From an uncultured Dehalococcoidia bacterium (GTDB lineage: Bacteria; Chloroflexota; Dehalococcoidia; Lucifugimonadales; JADFKI01): 64,000 nt of DNA. Position numbers and translations under genes: made by a program. The DNA lies in the NCBI GenBank assembly GCA_958295865.1, contig CATQHF010000005.1, positions 62,001 through 126,000 of the forward strand. The letters run 5' to 3'. Below, piece after piece: positions 28,858-38,252 of this stretch. The notes beneath the pieces were generated by a model that was given only the letters and a program-made list of their open reading frames with translations, did not search any database and had not been told where the DNA came from. The stretch's first letter is position 1. Each line of letters starts with the position of its first letter.

Positions 28858-29304
28858 TTATGGCAGTCTGATACTCAGGCAATCCTCGACCAGCACGCCG
28901 GTTACGACCTTCATGCGGTCGCCCCACTCCGCCATTTCCAGCAGCCGCTCAAGCGTATAGTTCCCCCACCGCGTTTCTTCCGGGGTCGGCCTGCCGCCCA
29001 TCACCAGCTCCGCTATGTTCGCGTTCATTAGCGCCCCGCAGCACATCGGACACGGCTCGAATGTCGTGTACAGCGTTGCCCCCGACATGTCGTCAGTGCC
29101 CAAAACCGACGCCGCCGCCCGGAGCGCCACCGTCTCGGCGTGCGCCGTAGGGTCGTGCGTGGTAGGCACAAGATTGCGCCCACGAGCCACCAAATCCCCA
29201 TCCCTCACAATCACGGAACCAACCCCGACATTCCCTTCGTCAGCCGCCCTCTGCGCCTCTTCCAGCGCGATTCTCATGAATCCTTCATGTTCCGTCGAAC
29301 TCAT
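28858..29304 (-). CDS. Nucleoside/cytidine deaminase family protein
   Basis: 148 residues with the zinc deaminase motifs HAE (His and catalytic Glu, near residue 56-58) and PCPMCCGA (near 84-91). It resembles guanine/cytosine deaminases and TadA. The tRNA-binding features of TadA are not obvious, and the C-terminal part (GNYTLERLLEMAEWGDRM) is more like small-molecule nucleoside deaminases. Good ribosome-binding site GGGAGG before the ATG. It lies about 58 bases before the LLM gene on the same strand and could be part of that operon. Confidence 0.85.
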   Translation of the reverse strand: MSSTEHEGFMRIALEEAQRAADEGNVGVGSVIVRDGDLVARGRNLVPTTHDPTAHAETVALRAAASVLGTDDMSGATLYTTFEPCPMCCGALMNANIAELVMGGRPTPEETRWGNYTLERLLEMAEWGDRMKVVTGVLVEDCLSIRLP

Positions 29305-29669
29305 TGCCCGCCTCCCTCGGCGTACAGCGCCATCTTATCAATCTATGTCTAGTGTCAGGTCGAACTATAAACCCTTGGCAATCTCATCCCAACCGCGCCC
29401 CAGTCTGCTTCCCTCGATATCTTCGTCGCATACTATCATATTCGGCGCGGCGTATCTCCGGTTACAACCATTTTCGTCATCCCTGCGAAAGCAGGAATCC
29501 AGTGCGATGTAGCAACAAAACCACCCGAAAGGAAATTCTGTCACATTTTCAAGGTCTTTCAGTTGTCACCCCGAACGGGCTGACAGGATTTTTGGATTCC
29601 AAGCGGAGCGAGGAATGACAGCGAGAATGATGCCCTGATAATCGAAAGACCCTAATTCACAAAAGCCTA
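29305..29669. repeat. Non-coding stretch with a dispersed hairpin repeat
   Basis: No gene is visible. At 29477-29503 there is a copy of a dispersed repeat whose core is the hairpin CCTGCGAAAGCAGG followed by AATCCAGTGC, also seen at about 38.1, 45.4, 45.5, 50.9 and 57.3 kb. Near 29590-29620 is a variant of the GGATTCC..GAGGAATGACAG repeat family. Confidence 0.6.
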
Positions 29670-29698
29670 TTGACTTGAGTTCTGATATGTTCTAGTAT
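29670..29698 (+). promoter_or_regulatory. Promoter of radA
   Basis: TTGACT (29670-29675), 17 bases, TAGTAT (29693-29698). It is followed by an untranslated leader of about 80 bases before the radA start. Confidence 0.55.
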
Positions 29699-29783
29699 GT
29701 TCAGCACGAAGCAAGAACAAATGTAACATCAATGTCCCATCCATCCCGTTCATCGCTTTTAGTTCCCCAAGGAGATGCGTGCG

Positions 29784-31169
29784 ATGCTGAAAGTCAAGCC
29801 AAAGACAGAGTTTGTCTGCACATCCTGCGAGAGCGTAAGCCTCAAGTGGGAAGGGCAGTGCAGGGGTTGCAGCGCCTGGAACACCATCATCGAGCGGCGT
29901 GATGCCGGGCGTTACGGCTGGCTGCGCTCCGATACGCAAGCCGCCGTCCACCTCGCCGACGCCTCCGTCGAAGAGTCGCCCCGCATGCCGCTGTCCTCGG
30001 ACGAAGTCAACCGCGTGCTCGGCGGTGGCATCGTGCCCGGCTCCCTCGTGCTTCTCGCCGGCGACCCGGGCATAGGCAAGTCAACGCTGCTGCTTCAAGT
30101 CGCCGCGGAAGTCGCAGACGAGCGCGCCTCCGTGCTCTATGTTACGGGCGAGGAATCAGTCTCTCAGGTCAAGATGCGCGCCGATCGGCTCGGCATCAGC
30201 GGCAAGAGCCTCTACATCTTGACGCAGACGAACATCGAGGAGACGCTGGCATGCCTTGATGAGCAGCGCCCCGCGCTCGCGGTCATAGACTCCATCCAAA
30301 CGATGTACGACCCTTCGCTATCCTCGCAGCCCGGCAATGTAGCGCAAATTCGCGAGTGCGCGCGCAGGCTGCTTGAGTGGGGCAAAGCGAACAATGTTCC
30401 ACTGATTCTGACCGGCCATGTAACTAAGGGCGGCGACATCGCGGGGCCGCGTGTGCTTGAACACATGGTAGATGTCGCCCTTTATATGGAAGGCGACGCC
30501 GTGAACTCATGGCGTCTGCTGCGCGGCGTCAAGAACCGTTTCGGCTCTACTAACGAAGTCGGCGTCCTCGAAATGACAGGCGCGGGCTTGCGCGATGTGA
30601 AAGACCCGTCCGAGAGCTTCCTGCTCGACAGGCCCAGACACGCGGTTGGCTCTGTCGTCGTGCCCGTGCTCGAGGGCAATCGTGCGCTGCTTGTGGAGAT
30701 TCAAGCCCTAACTGCGCCATCCACAATCCCCACGCCCCGCCGCGTCGCCACCGGCTTCGATGCTCATCGCCTACTGCTGGTCTGCTCGGTGATTACGCGC
30801 GCGGGCATCCCGCTGTCTGGCTATGATGTGATTGTGAATGTAACCGGCGGGCTTAAAATTTCTGAGCCTGCCGCCGACCTTGGCGTCGCGCTCGCCATCG
30901 CATCCAGCTTCCGCAATGTCCCCGTCGGCGTGGACTTGGCGGCAGTCGGCGAAGTAGGACTAAGCGGCGAGATTCGTCGCGCCCCCCAGACCGAACGGCG
31001 CGTCAAGGAAGCGTCGCGGCTAGGCTTCCGCAAGTGCCTTGTACCCGCCAACACTGACGATAGAACCTCCGCCCCTGAGACACTTCACTACGAAAGAGTT
31101 GACACGCTGGCACAGGCGATTAACATGTGCTTGCCGATGACACGACGCATCAGCGAAGCAGTCGCATGA
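29784..31169 (+). CDS. radA: DNA repair protein RadA
   Basis: RadA (Sms) processes recombination intermediates. From the ATG at 29784 the protein has 461 residues: an N-terminal zinc finger (CTSC...CRGC), a RecA-like ATPase with Walker A GDPGIGKST, the RadA-specific KNRFG motif, and a C-terminal Lon-protease-like domain that lacks the protease dyad. The ATG at 29784 has AAGGAG eight bases ahead; the ATG three codons earlier sits directly on it. It stands just before larC. Confidence 0.95.
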   Translation: MLKVKPKTEFVCTSCESVSLKWEGQCRGCSAWNTIIERRDAGRYGWLRSDTQAAVHLADASVEESPRMPLSSDEVNRVLGGGIVPGSLVLLAGDPGIGKSTLLLQVAAEVADERASVLYVTGEESVSQVKMRADRLGISGKSLYILTQTNIEETLACLDEQRPALAVIDSIQTMYDPSLSSQPGNVAQIRECARRLLEWGKANNVPLILTGHVTKGGDIAGPRVLEHMVDVALYMEGDAVNSWRLLRGVKNRFGSTNEVGVLEMTGAGLRDVKDPSESFLLDRPRHAVGSVVVPVLEGNRALLVEIQALTAPSTIPTPRRVATGFDAHRLLLVCSVITRAGIPLSGYDVIVNVTGGLKISEPAADLGVALAIASSFRNVPVGVDLAAVGEVGLSGEIRRAPQTERRVKEASRLGFRKCLVPANTDDRTSAPETLHYERVDTLAQAINMCLPMTRRISEAVA

Positions 31170-31227
31170 CGACATATCACCCCGTCTATCCTGCCCATCC
31201 CTGTTAGCCCCATTAGGAGGCATCCCC

Positions 31228-32421
31228 TTGACTAGCGCATATTTTCAGTGTATTGGCGGCGCGAGCGGCGACATGATACTCGGCGCGCTGCTGGATGCCG
31301 GGCTGTCACCGGACGATCTGCGAGGCGCGCTCGCCAAACTGGACACGGACGGCTACGCGCTCACGACGCAGCGGGCGCGGCGCGGCGGTCTTGAGGGAAC
31401 GCATCTGGTCGTCGACCTTGATGAGCGCGGTCGCGGAAATCACACCATTCAAGACTTCATGGATATAGTCCAAGCCTCCGGGCTGTCCGACAGTGTTGTG
31501 CGCCTATCGAGCGCCGTTTTCAGTCGTATTGGTGAGGCAGAGGCGAAAGTGCACGGTACCGCTCCGGGCGAAACGCACCTGCACGAACTCGGCACTCTGG
31601 ACACCCTGGTCGATGTCGTCGGCGCCGTCGCCGGCTTGGAAATGCTCGGCGTCGAGCGTATCTATTGCTCCCCGTTCCCCAGCGGCTCAGGCGTCGTCAG
31701 GACGCAGCACGGACTATTGCCGGTGCCTGCGCCCGCCACCGCCGCCCTGTTCGCTATGGCGAACGCGCCCATTGCCGCGCCGCCGGGCAATGCCCACAAC
31801 ACGGGCGAGATGGTAACGCCCACCGGCGCTGCGATACTCACCACGCTGGCGACATTTACACACCCCAAAATCAGCGTCGACCGCATCGGCTACGGGCTGG
31901 GTACGCGCGACCCCGAGCAGTATCCCAATGCCCTCGCGCTGTGGCTTGGCAGCGAAACGACTGCCGCTTACAGCGCGGGCGTAAAGCTCATTGAAACCAA
32001 CATAGACGACATGAGCGGCGAGATGTTGGGATATGTGCAGGAGCGCCTGTTTGAGATGGGCGCGCGCGATGTCTGGTTCACTCCAATTCAGATGAAGAAG
32101 AACCGCCCCGCAGTGATGCTCAGCGTCATAGTGTCAGCCGACAAAGAAGCCGAAGCGGTGGACATCGTGATGCGGCAGACATCCACGCTCGGCGTGCGTG
32201 TGCGTCCGCTTGAGCGCATCGAGGCCGAGCGTGAAATAGTGAGTATCGACACTTCGCTCGGCAGCGTTGCCGTCAAGCTGAAGCGGCTGGACGGCAGCAT
32301 CATAGCCCTATCCCCGGAGTACGAGGACGCCCGCCGCAGCGCCCTGGAACACGGCTTGCCTCTGCAAGAAGTGTACAGCCGCGTACAGCGCGAAGCCGAG
32401 CATCGCCTCCTGCACCCGTAG
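31228..32421 (+). CDS. larC: Nickel-pincer cofactor biosynthesis protein LarC
   Basis: LarC inserts nickel into the pyridinium-dithiocarboxylate mononucleotide to finish the nickel-pincer cofactor of lactate racemase. 397 residues in a single frame, beginning with YFQCIGGASGDMILGALLDAG; the C-terminal part (NIDDMSGEMLGYVQERL) corresponds to LarC2. In Lactiplantibacillus plantarum the two parts are joined by frameshifting, here they are one open frame. Start is TTG at 31228 with AGGAGG seven bases upstream. larA and larB are also in this window but not adjacent. Confidence 0.93.
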   Translation: MTSAYFQCIGGASGDMILGALLDAGLSPDDLRGALAKLDTDGYALTTQRARRGGLEGTHLVVDLDERGRGNHTIQDFMDIVQASGLSDSVVRLSSAVFSRIGEAEAKVHGTAPGETHLHELGTLDTLVDVVGAVAGLEMLGVERIYCSPFPSGSGVVRTQHGLLPVPAPATAALFAMANAPIAAPPGNAHNTGEMVTPTGAAILTTLATFTHPKISVDRIGYGLGTRDPEQYPNALALWLGSETTAAYSAGVKLIETNIDDMSGEMLGYVQERLFEMGARDVWFTPIQMKKNRPAVMLSVIVSADKEAEAVDIVMRQTSTLGVRVRPLERIEAEREIVSIDTSLGSVAVKLKRLDGSIIALSPEYEDARRSALEHGLPLQEVYSRVQREAEHRLLHP

Positions 32422-32770
32422 CACAATAAACCGCTCCCTATGATATGAGCCGCCCCCTTACGATGTGAGCTTGTTTGCAATTCATGCTGAGCCGATTTCC
32501 CCGTTCACAGTAAGCCGATTTCTCGTTCGTGGTAAGCCGATTTCCCCGTTCGTGGTGAGCGTCCTGACCCTGCCGAAGGGCGAACCACCCAATCCTGCAT
32601 ATCCCGTTAGCCCCGCCCAAAAAACTTGCATAAGCCTTTAGCCCGCCCCCTGCCATTCCCGCCTCTCTAACCCGTCATTCCCGCTTTCGCGGGAATCCAG
32701 TTTCCCGTTTGTGGTGAGCTTGTCGAACCACCCAACCCCGTATATCCCGTTAACCCCCGCCCAAATAATC
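32422..32770. repeat. Repeat-containing non-coding stretch before the tRNA cluster
   Basis: No gene. A unit like AGCCGATTTCCCCGTTCGTGG is repeated three times in tandem with variations (about 32491-32560), followed by copies of the dispersed hairpin (CCGCTTTCGCGGGAATCCAG, near 32687) and of the GTGGTGAGCTTGTCGAACCACCC family (near 32713). Reverse-strand open frames here are translations of these repeats. Confidence 0.65.
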
Positions 32771-32799
32771 TTGACCGCTATTATTCCCTTGGTTACAAT
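32771..32799 (+). promoter_or_regulatory. Promoter of the tRNA-tuf cluster
   Basis: TTGACC (32771-32776), 17 bases, TACAAT (32794-32799), about 80 bases before the first tRNA. It is well placed to drive the three tRNAs and tuf. Confidence 0.7.
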
Positions 32800-32878
32800 A
32801 TATTATGAATTTGGGTTAGCGCCTGCCGTCAGTCTGCTAACCTGATTTTGCGTTAGGGTCGCAAGCGTTCGTAACGGT

Positions 32879-32952
32879 GCCCCAGTGGCGCAACTGGCAG
32901 CGCAGCCGACTTGTAATCGGCAGGTTAGTGGGTTCGAGTCCCCTCTGGGGCT
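32879..32952 (+). tRNA. tRNA-Thr (anticodon TGT)
   Basis: Acceptor stem GCCCCAG (32879-32885) pairs with CTGGGGC (32945-32951). The anticodon arm GCCGA-CTTGTAA-TCGGC gives anticodon TGT. The T arm has GGTTCGAGTCC. No CCA end is encoded. Confidence 0.95.
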
Positions 32953-33065
32953 TTTCTCTGTCGCAAAGGACATCGTTGGCGCGGGCTTGGCGTCCGACGC
33001 GGGGCTTATACTTGGATTAGACGAACGCCTGTGATAGACTGAAAATAGTTGCCCCGCAACCTCCT

Positions 33066-33149
33066 GGAGGGATGGGAGAGTGGCTAAATCCACCAGACTG
33101 TAAATCTGGCGCCCGACGGGCTACGCAGGTTCGAATCCTGCTCCCTCCA
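33066..33149 (+). tRNA. tRNA-Tyr (anticodon GTA)
   Basis: Acceptor stem GGAGGGA (33066-33072) pairs with TCCCTCC (33142-33148). The anticodon arm CCAGA-CTGTAAA-TCTGG gives GTA. A long variable arm (CGCCCGACGGGCTACG) marks a class II tRNA. A CCA end is encoded at 33150-33152. Confidence 0.96.
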
Positions 33150-33201
33150 CCATCCAAATGGTAAGTTCTCCGAAAATTCAGGCATCACAAAATCAAAATT
33201 G

Positions 33202-33274
33202 GCCCACATAGCTCAGTCGGTAGAGCGCGTTCTTGGTAAGAACGAGGTCAGCAGTTCGAGTCTGCTTGTGGGCT
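33202..33274 (+). tRNA. tRNA-Thr (anticodon GGT)
   Basis: Acceptor stem GCCCACA (33202-33208) pairs with TGTGGGC (33267-33273). The anticodon loop TTGGTAA gives GGT. CCA is encoded at 33275-33277. Together with the upstream tRNA-Thr it frames tRNA-Tyr; the tuf start codon follows only 24 bases later, so the tRNA and tuf are processed from one transcript. Confidence 0.95.
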
Positions 33275-33300
33275 CCACAACTGGAGGAAAAGAACAGGAA

Positions 33301-34500
33301 ATGGCTAAGCAAAGGTTCCAGCGAACTAAACCGCATATCAATGTCGGCACGATTGGACATGTTGACCACGGCAAGACCACGCTCACTGCTGCGATCACCA
33401 AGGTGCTGAGCTCCGCCGGACTCGCCGACTTCAGGGCTTTCGACAGCATCGACAACGCCCCCGAAGAGAAGGAGCGCGGCGTTACCATCGCCATCCAGCA
33501 TGTGGAGTACGAGACCGACACTCGCCACTACGCCCATGTGGACTGCCCCGGACACGCCGACTACATCAAGAACATGATTACCGGCGCGGCGCAAATGGAC
33601 GGCGCAATCCTCGTCGTCAGCGCGCCCGACGGCGCTATGCCCCAGACGCGCGAGCACATCCTGCTCGCCCGACAGGTGGAAGTGCCCGCCATGGTTGTCG
33701 CCCTCAACAAGGTTGACGCGATGGACGACGAAGAGCTTCTCGAACTTGTGGAGCTGGAACTTCGTGAGCTTCTCTCCGAATACGGCTTCGACGGTGATGA
33801 GATTCCCATCGTCCGCGTAAGCGCGCTCAACGCTCTTGAAGCCGAAGAGACCGGACGCGACTCCGAGTGGGGCAAGGGCGTCTGGGATCTTATGGACGCC
33901 GTTGACGAGTATATCCCGATGCCGGAGAGGCCCAGAGACCAGCCCTTCCTGATGCCTATCGAGGACGTGTTCAGCATCAAGGGGCGCGGCACCGTCGTAA
34001 CCGGGCGAGTCGAAAAGGGATTGGTCAAGGTCGGCGACCAGGTTGAGATTGTCGGCATCAAAGATACGACCACAACCACCGTAACCGGCGTGGAAATGTT
34101 CCACAAGCTTATGGACGAGGCAGAGCCGGGCGATGCCGTTGGCGTGCTGCTGCGTGGCGTGGACCGCGACGAGGTTGAGCGCGGCCAGGTGCTCGCCGCT
34201 CCCGGCAGCATCCTGCCGCACAAGGACTACGAAGCGCAAGTCTATGTGCTCAGCAAGGACGAGGGCGGACGCCATACGCCGTTCTTCAACGGCTACAAGC
34301 CCCAGTTCTTCATTCGCACAACCGATGTAACCGGCGAGATCCAACTGCCCGGTGGCACCGAAATGGTCATGCCCGGCGACAACATCGAGATGAATGTCAA
34401 GCTCATCACGCCCGTCGCTGCCGACGAGCAGCTCCGCTTCGCGGTACGCGAGGGCGGACGCACAGTAGGCTCCGGCGTCATAACCAGAATCAACGACTAA
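33301..34500 (+). CDS. tuf: Elongation factor Tu
   Basis: EF-Tu carries aminoacyl-tRNA to the ribosome. 399 residues beginning [20 protein letters not shown]; the G1 motif GHVDHGKT, G3 DCPGHADY and G4 NKVD are intact, followed by the two beta-barrel domains. The ATG at 33301 is chosen because the upstream frame runs through tRNA-Thr and because GGAGG precedes it (33283-33287). Only the tuf copy of a tRNA-tufB-type cluster is in this window; no fusA or rpsL/rpsG is present. Confidence 0.98.
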   Translation: MAKQRFQRTKPHINVGTIGHVDHGKTTLTAAITKVLSSAGLADFRAFDSIDNAPEEKERGVTIAIQHVEYETDTRHYAHVDCPGHADYIKNMITGAAQMDGAILVVSAPDGAMPQTREHILLARQVEVPAMVVALNKVDAMDDEELLELVELELRELLSEYGFDGDEIPIVRVSALNALEAEETGRDSEWGKGVWDLMDAVDEYIPMPERPRDQPFLMPIEDVFSIKGRGTVVTGRVEKGLVKVGDQVEIVGIKDTTTTTVTGVEMFHKLMDEAEPGDAVGVLLRGVDRDEVERGQVLAAPGSILPHKDYEAQVYVLSKDEGGRHTPFFNGYKPQFFIRTTDVTGEIQLPGGTEMVMPGDNIEMNVKLITPVAADEQLRFAVREGGRTVGSGVITRIND

Positions 34501-34517
34501 CGCAATTGCAATTATCA

Positions 34518-34549
34518 GGGGCTGTGGTGGCTCATCACAGCCCCGTTTC
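34518..34549 (+). terminator. Terminator after tuf
   Basis: Stem GGGGCTGTG (34518-34526) / CACAGCCCC (34536-34544) with a 9-base loop, followed by GTTTCTT. It probably reduces transcription from tuf into rpmG-secE-nusG. Confidence 0.7.
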
Positions 34550-34637
34550 TTGGAAGGTGGCGCTTCCCCATTTAGGTGACTGAAAATAGCATCCATTCAC
34601 CTATAAGTAATCGCTGCCTCTTTTGAGGACGAAAAAA

Positions 34638-34805
34638 ATGGCTCGAAGGGCGGAAAATCGCATCATCATCAATCTCGGCTGCGTAGATTGCCGTGAACGC
34701 ACCTACCACTCGACCAAGAACCGCCGCAACGACCCTCAGCGCGTCGAGTTGAAGAAGTTCTGTCCCAGGTGCAGAGTGCATACTCTACACAGGGAAGTCA
34801 GGTAG
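34638..34805 (+). CDS. rpmG: 50S ribosomal protein L33
   Basis: 55 residues. Typical L33 features: [15 protein letters not shown], the [23 protein letters not shown] stretch and the HTLHREVR ending. Two CxxC pairs are kept, so it is the zinc-binding form. The ATG at 34638 has GAGG nine bases upstream. Confidence 0.93.
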   Translation: MARRAENRIIINLGCVDCRERTYHSTKNRRNDPQRVELKKFCPRCRVHTLHREVR

Positions 34806-34811
34806 GCAGAC

Positions 34812-35048
34812 ATGGCTACGAATCCCAGCACTCCTAGACGCATCGGAGGCCGCGCATCGCGCAGGGCTGCCAGACTCTCCGCCGTCGGAGACATAGTTTC
34901 CGAACTTCGCAGAGTAACCTGGCCCTCGCGCGAAGAAACCTTCCGCCTCTCCGTGATGGTCATCGCGGTGGCGGCGGCCGTCGGCGTATTTCTTGGCATC
35001 GTCGACTTGGGATTTTCCAGCCTGTTCGACATCATCCTGGGGAACTAG
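34812..35048 (+). CDS. secE: Preprotein translocase subunit SecE
   Basis: 78 residues with a basic N-terminus, the family motif ELRRVTWPSREETFR and one membrane segment (about 47-70). Small third subunit of the SecYEG channel. It lies six bases after rpmG and eight bases before nusG. Confidence 0.95.
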   Translation: MATNPSTPRRIGGRASRRAARLSAVGDIVSELRRVTWPSREETFRLSVMVIAVAAAVGVFLGIVDLGFSSLFDIILGN

Positions 35049-35056
35049 CACACACC

Positions 35057-35620
35057 ATGAACAAAATTGACGAAACCGAAATCCCTCGCTGGTATGTGCT
35101 GCACGCATACTCCGGCCACGAAAACCGCGTAAAGCAAAACCTTGAACAGCGCGTCGCCAACATGGACATGGGCGACAGGATTCTTGAAGTCTTCGTGCCA
35201 AAGGAAGACGAAGTTGAGATTCAGGGCGGTCAGCGTAAGACGGTTTCGCAGCGCGTCTTCCCCGGCTACATCTTCGTTCACATGTGCATGGACGATGAGA
35301 GTTGGCACATCGTCCGCAATACTCCCGGCGTGACCGGCTTCGTATCTGCCGAGGATGACAGAGAAGCCCGCCCCAGACCCGTGCCGCTGGATGAGCGCGA
35401 GGAAGTCACAATTCTCGCCTTCAAGGACACCGACCAGCCGCGCGTGCGTGTCGGCTTCACTCAGGGACAGGCAGTCCGTATCACCGACGGCCCCTTCGTC
35501 GACTTCATGGGCGTCGTGGACGAGGTACACGCCGACAGAACCAAGCTCAAGGTGCTCGTATCCTTCTTCGGACGCGAAACCCCGGTCGAGCTGGACTTCC
35601 TCCAGGTGGAACGCGCCTAG
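35057..35620 (+). CDS. nusG: Transcription termination/antitermination protein NusG
   Basis: 187 residues: an NGN domain opening with [23 protein letters not shown] and a C-terminal KOW domain (about 130-187, [20 protein letters not shown]). It binds RNA polymerase and links transcription to Rho or ribosomes. Usual length and usual neighbours (secE before, rplK after). Confidence 0.97.
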   Translation: MNKIDETEIPRWYVLHAYSGHENRVKQNLEQRVANMDMGDRILEVFVPKEDEVEIQGGQRKTVSQRVFPGYIFVHMCMDDESWHIVRNTPGVTGFVSAEDDREARPRPVPLDEREEVTILAFKDTDQPRVRVGFTQGQAVRITDGPFVDFMGVVDEVHADRTKLKVLVSFFGRETPVELDFLQVERA

Positions 35621-35720
35621 CAGCGAAACATAGAACAGAGCCGTACTCTTGTTCCTCCCCCGCCGAAGAAGGCTAAGATGGGGGCACAGTGCATAACTCC
35701 CGTATTCAAAGGACAAAGAT

Positions 35721-36146
35721 TTGGCAAAGAAAGTAATGACGGTAATCAAGCTCCAGATTGCCGCTGGCAAGGCAACGCCCGCGCCGCCCGTCGGCCCCGC
35801 GCTAGGGCAGCACGGCGTCAACATCATGGGCTTCGTGAAGGAATACAACGAGCGCACCGCTTCACAGGCAGGCAGTATCGTTCCGGTGGAGATAACCGTC
35901 TTTGAAGATCGCTCCTTCAACTTCATAACTAAAAGCCCACCCGCATCCGACCTACTCAGGAAAGCCGCTGGCGTCGAAAAGGGCAGCGGCAATCCGCTCG
36001 CCGAAAAGGTCGCCCGTATCCCCAGAGACAGGGTGCGCGAAATCGCCGAGATGAAAATGGCTGACCTCAACGCCGCCGACCTCGAAGGCGCTATACGCAT
36101 AATCGAAGGCACGGCGCGCAGCATGGGCATTGAAGTGCAGCGTTAG
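35721..36146 (+). CDS. rplK: 50S ribosomal protein L11
   Basis: 141 residues; starts with TTG at 35721 ([20 protein letters not shown]). Contains the [16 protein letters not shown] signature. L11 forms the GTPase-associated centre with 23S rRNA. First gene of rplK-rplA-rplJ-rplL; about 100 bases separate it from nusG and might hold a promoter, but I see no clear boxes. Confidence 0.97.
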   Translation: MAKKVMTVIKLQIAAGKATPAPPVGPALGQHGVNIMGFVKEYNERTASQAGSIVPVEITVFEDRSFNFITKSPPASDLLRKAAGVEKGSGNPLAEKVARIPRDRVREIAEMKMADLNAADLEGAIRIIEGTARSMGIEVQR

Positions 36147-36164
36147 CTCGAATAGGACATTACG

Positions 36165-36878
36165 ATGGCTAAACATGGAAAGCGGCACACCAACGCCGCA
36201 ACCGCAATCGAAAAAGACTTTGAGTATCAGCCGGAGGAAGCGGTCTCGCTCGCCAAGAGCAACGCCACCGCCAAGTTCGACGAGACGGTCGAACTGCACC
36301 TCCGCACCGGAGCCGATCCACGCCACGCCGACCAGATGATCCGTGGCGTCGCGCTGCTCCCCCACGGCGTCGGCAAGAATGTCCGCGTAACCGTGTTCAC
36401 GCAGGGCGAAGCAGTCACCATCGCTGAAGAGGCGGGCGCGGATTTCGTCGGCTCTGACGATCTCATCAAGCGCGTCGAGGACGGCTGGGTAGATTTCGAT
36501 GTATCCATAGCAACCCCCGACATGATGGGCAGAATCGGCAGGCTCGGGCGCTACTTGGGTCGCAGAGGCTTGATGCCCAATCCGCGCACCGGAACCGTCG
36601 TTCAGCCCGAGGAACTGCCCCGCACCATCCGCGAGTCAAAGCTGGGCAGGGTAGAGTACCGCGTTGACCGCACCTCGCTGATTCATGCTCCCATAGGCAA
36701 GGCGAGCTTTGAAGTCGACCAGCTGATGGACAACCTCACCGCGCTGATGGACAACATCGTCAGGGCGCGCCCAAGCGGTGTGAAAGGGCAGTACATCAAG
36801 ACCGCCTATCTCACCACCACTATGGGACCCAGCGTCAAGGTCGATGTTGCAAGCGCAAGCGCTCTTAGAGTAGAATAG
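36165..36878 (+). CDS. rplA: 50S ribosomal protein L1
   Basis: 237 residues with the diagnostic MGRIGRLGRYLGRRGLMPNP region (about 123-142) and a typical C-terminus (YIKTAYLTTTMGPSVKVD). L1 forms the mobile stalk and usually represses its own operon. The gap to rplK is 18 bases. Confidence 0.97.
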   Translation: MAKHGKRHTNAATAIEKDFEYQPEEAVSLAKSNATAKFDETVELHLRTGADPRHADQMIRGVALLPHGVGKNVRVTVFTQGEAVTIAEEAGADFVGSDDLIKRVEDGWVDFDVSIATPDMMGRIGRLGRYLGRRGLMPNPRTGTVVQPEELPRTIRESKLGRVEYRVDRTSLIHAPIGKASFEVDQLMDNLTALMDNIVRARPSGVKGQYIKTAYLTTTMGPSVKVDVASASALRVE

Positions 36879-36884
36879 ATTAAC

Positions 36885-37018
36885 TGCCGCAGACTGCGGG
36901 CCTCCGATACTCGGAGATAATACGCCAGCCCGTTTAGGCATGCCGCGAATGACGCATCACTCGCCATTGCGGATAGTGTACGCATGATGCCCTGAGTCTG
37001 CACGCCTCAGGGCTTTTT
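36885..37018 (+). promoter_or_regulatory. rplJ leader with attenuator hairpin
   Basis: Between rplA and rplJ is a structured leader. It holds small hairpins (CCGCAGACTGCGG near 36886-36898 and CCTCCGATACTCGGAGA near 36900-36916) and ends in a terminator-like stem GCCCTGAG (36989-36996) / CTCAGGGC (37006-37013) followed by TTTTT. This matches the known L10-leader type of control, in which L10(L12)4 favours early termination. The terminator lies 70 bases before the real rplJ start. Confidence 0.7.
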
Positions 37019-37088
37019 GTCGCCATTGGACAGCATTGGTTTTGACGCGGCATCTGAGCAAGAACAACAAGATGATTGGGGTAAGAAA

Positions 37089-37622
37089 TTGCCGACAGAC
37101 AGAAAAGTAAAAGCCGTTCAGGACATCCAGGAATGGCTGGATGGCGCGACCATAGTCATTTCGACCGACTACTCCGGGCTGCCCGTAACGGACATCACCG
37201 CTCTCAGGCGCGCACTGCGAGAGAAGGAAATCCGCTACAAGGTGGTCAAGAACACGCTCGCCTATCTCGCCGCCGACGGCTCCGGCAAGCCTGAACTGAA
37301 AGAGATAATCCAGGGACCGAGCGCCATCGCCTTTGGCTACGGCGAGCCGACAGACCCCGCCAAGGTGCTCTCCGACTTCATTCGCCAGACCCGAGTGCCA
37401 TTGGAAATACGCGGCGCTGTGCTGGAAGGCAGGGTGCTAGACCCCGCGCAGGTGCAGCAACTCGCCAGCCTGCCCGCCAAAGACGACCTTGTCGCTCTGC
37501 TGCTGGCGCGCATGCAGTCCCCCGTGTCCGGCTTGGTGAATGTACTCAACGGCCCCATCAGCGGCCTAGCCCGCGTGCTGCAAGGACACATAGACAATCT
37601 TCAGGAACAACCCGCGGAGTAA
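37089..37622 (+). CDS. rplJ: 50S ribosomal protein L10
   Basis: 177 residues from a TTG at 37089, chosen because GGGGT lies about eight bases upstream and because the homologous proteins start here (PTDRKVKAVQDIQEWL). A longer open frame reaches back to 37017 but crosses the attenuator's T-run. Motifs VISTDYSGLPVTDITALRR and YKVVKNTLA are typical. It anchors L7/L12 to the ribosome. Confidence 0.95.
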   Translation: MPTDRKVKAVQDIQEWLDGATIVISTDYSGLPVTDITALRRALREKEIRYKVVKNTLAYLAADGSGKPELKEIIQGPSAIAFGYGEPTDPAKVLSDFIRQTRVPLEIRGAVLEGRVLDPAQVQQLASLPAKDDLVALLLARMQSPVSGLVNVLNGPISGLARVLQGHIDNLQEQPAE

Positions 37623-37646
37623 AAACAATATCAGGGAGGTTTTTCA

Positions 37647-38030
37647 ATGACGACCAAAGAAGAGATACTGGACGCAATCAAGGGACTATCCGTGCTGGAA
37701 CTGTCCGAGCTCGTAAAGTCGCTTGAGGACGAATTCGGCGTCAGCGCCGCCGCCCCCGTGCAGATGGCAACCGTGCAGGGCGTGGCCGGCACCGCCGAAG
37801 CCGCCGCCGAAGAGGAGAAGACCGAGTTCGACGTGACCATCCAGGAGATTGGCCCACAGAAGATCCAGGTCATCAAGGCTGTCCGCGAACTCACCACGCT
37901 CGGACTTAAAGAGGCGAAGGAACTCGTGGAGAGTGCTCCCGTGGCTGTCAGGGAAGCCATCAACAAGGACGAAGCCGAAGAGATTAAGGCAAAGCTCGAA
38001 GGCGCAGGAGCGGTGGTAGCCGTCAGCTAA
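37647..38030 (+). CDS. rplL: 50S ribosomal protein L7/L12
   Basis: 127 residues: N-terminal dimerisation region, an Ala/Glu-rich hinge (about 38-57) and the C-terminal domain with [20 protein letters not shown]. It recruits translation GTPases. A clear GGGAGG precedes the ATG. Last gene of the block. Confidence 0.97.
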   Translation: MTTKEEILDAIKGLSVLELSELVKSLEDEFGVSAAAPVQMATVQGVAGTAEAAAEEEKTEFDVTIQEIGPQKIQVIKAVRELTTLGLKEAKELVESAPVAVREAINKDEAEEIKAKLEGAGAVVAVS

Positions 38031-38092
38031 CATCCAAGACGCGCTCGGCTCCATGTCATTCCGATAGCGTTTCCATTCAGGTGGCAATCCTT

Positions 38093-38237
38093 TTCGTCAT
38101 TCCTGCGAAAGCAGGAATCCAGTGCGGTAAAGCGACAAAATCATCTGAACGGGAACGCTATCTGGCATGCCGAGCATAATTCCTCGCCCTGCTGCGCCCC
38201 CCGCCTCCACCTCGCCCTGCTGCGCCCCCCGCCTCCA
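38093..38237. repeat. Dispersed hairpin repeat and a 28-base direct repeat
   Basis: After rplL a copy of the dispersed CCTGCGAAAGCAGG hairpin (38102-38115) could act as terminator-like structure. A 28-base unit beginning CCTCGCCCTGCTGCG occurs twice in a row (38182-38209 and 38210-38237), just downstream of the larA stop. Confidence 0.75.
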
Positions 38238-38252
38238 CCCCGTCCAGCGATG

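Noticed and set aside
33193-34596. Long minus-strand open frame opposite tuf
   Set aside because: It mirrors EF-Tu codons in antisense and extends through a tRNA gene; no ribosome-binding site and no family resemblance.
37017-37088. N-terminal extension of rplJ
   Set aside because: It begins just past the stem of a terminator-like hairpin, covers part of its T-run, and has no homology to L10; the TTG at 37089 is the better start.
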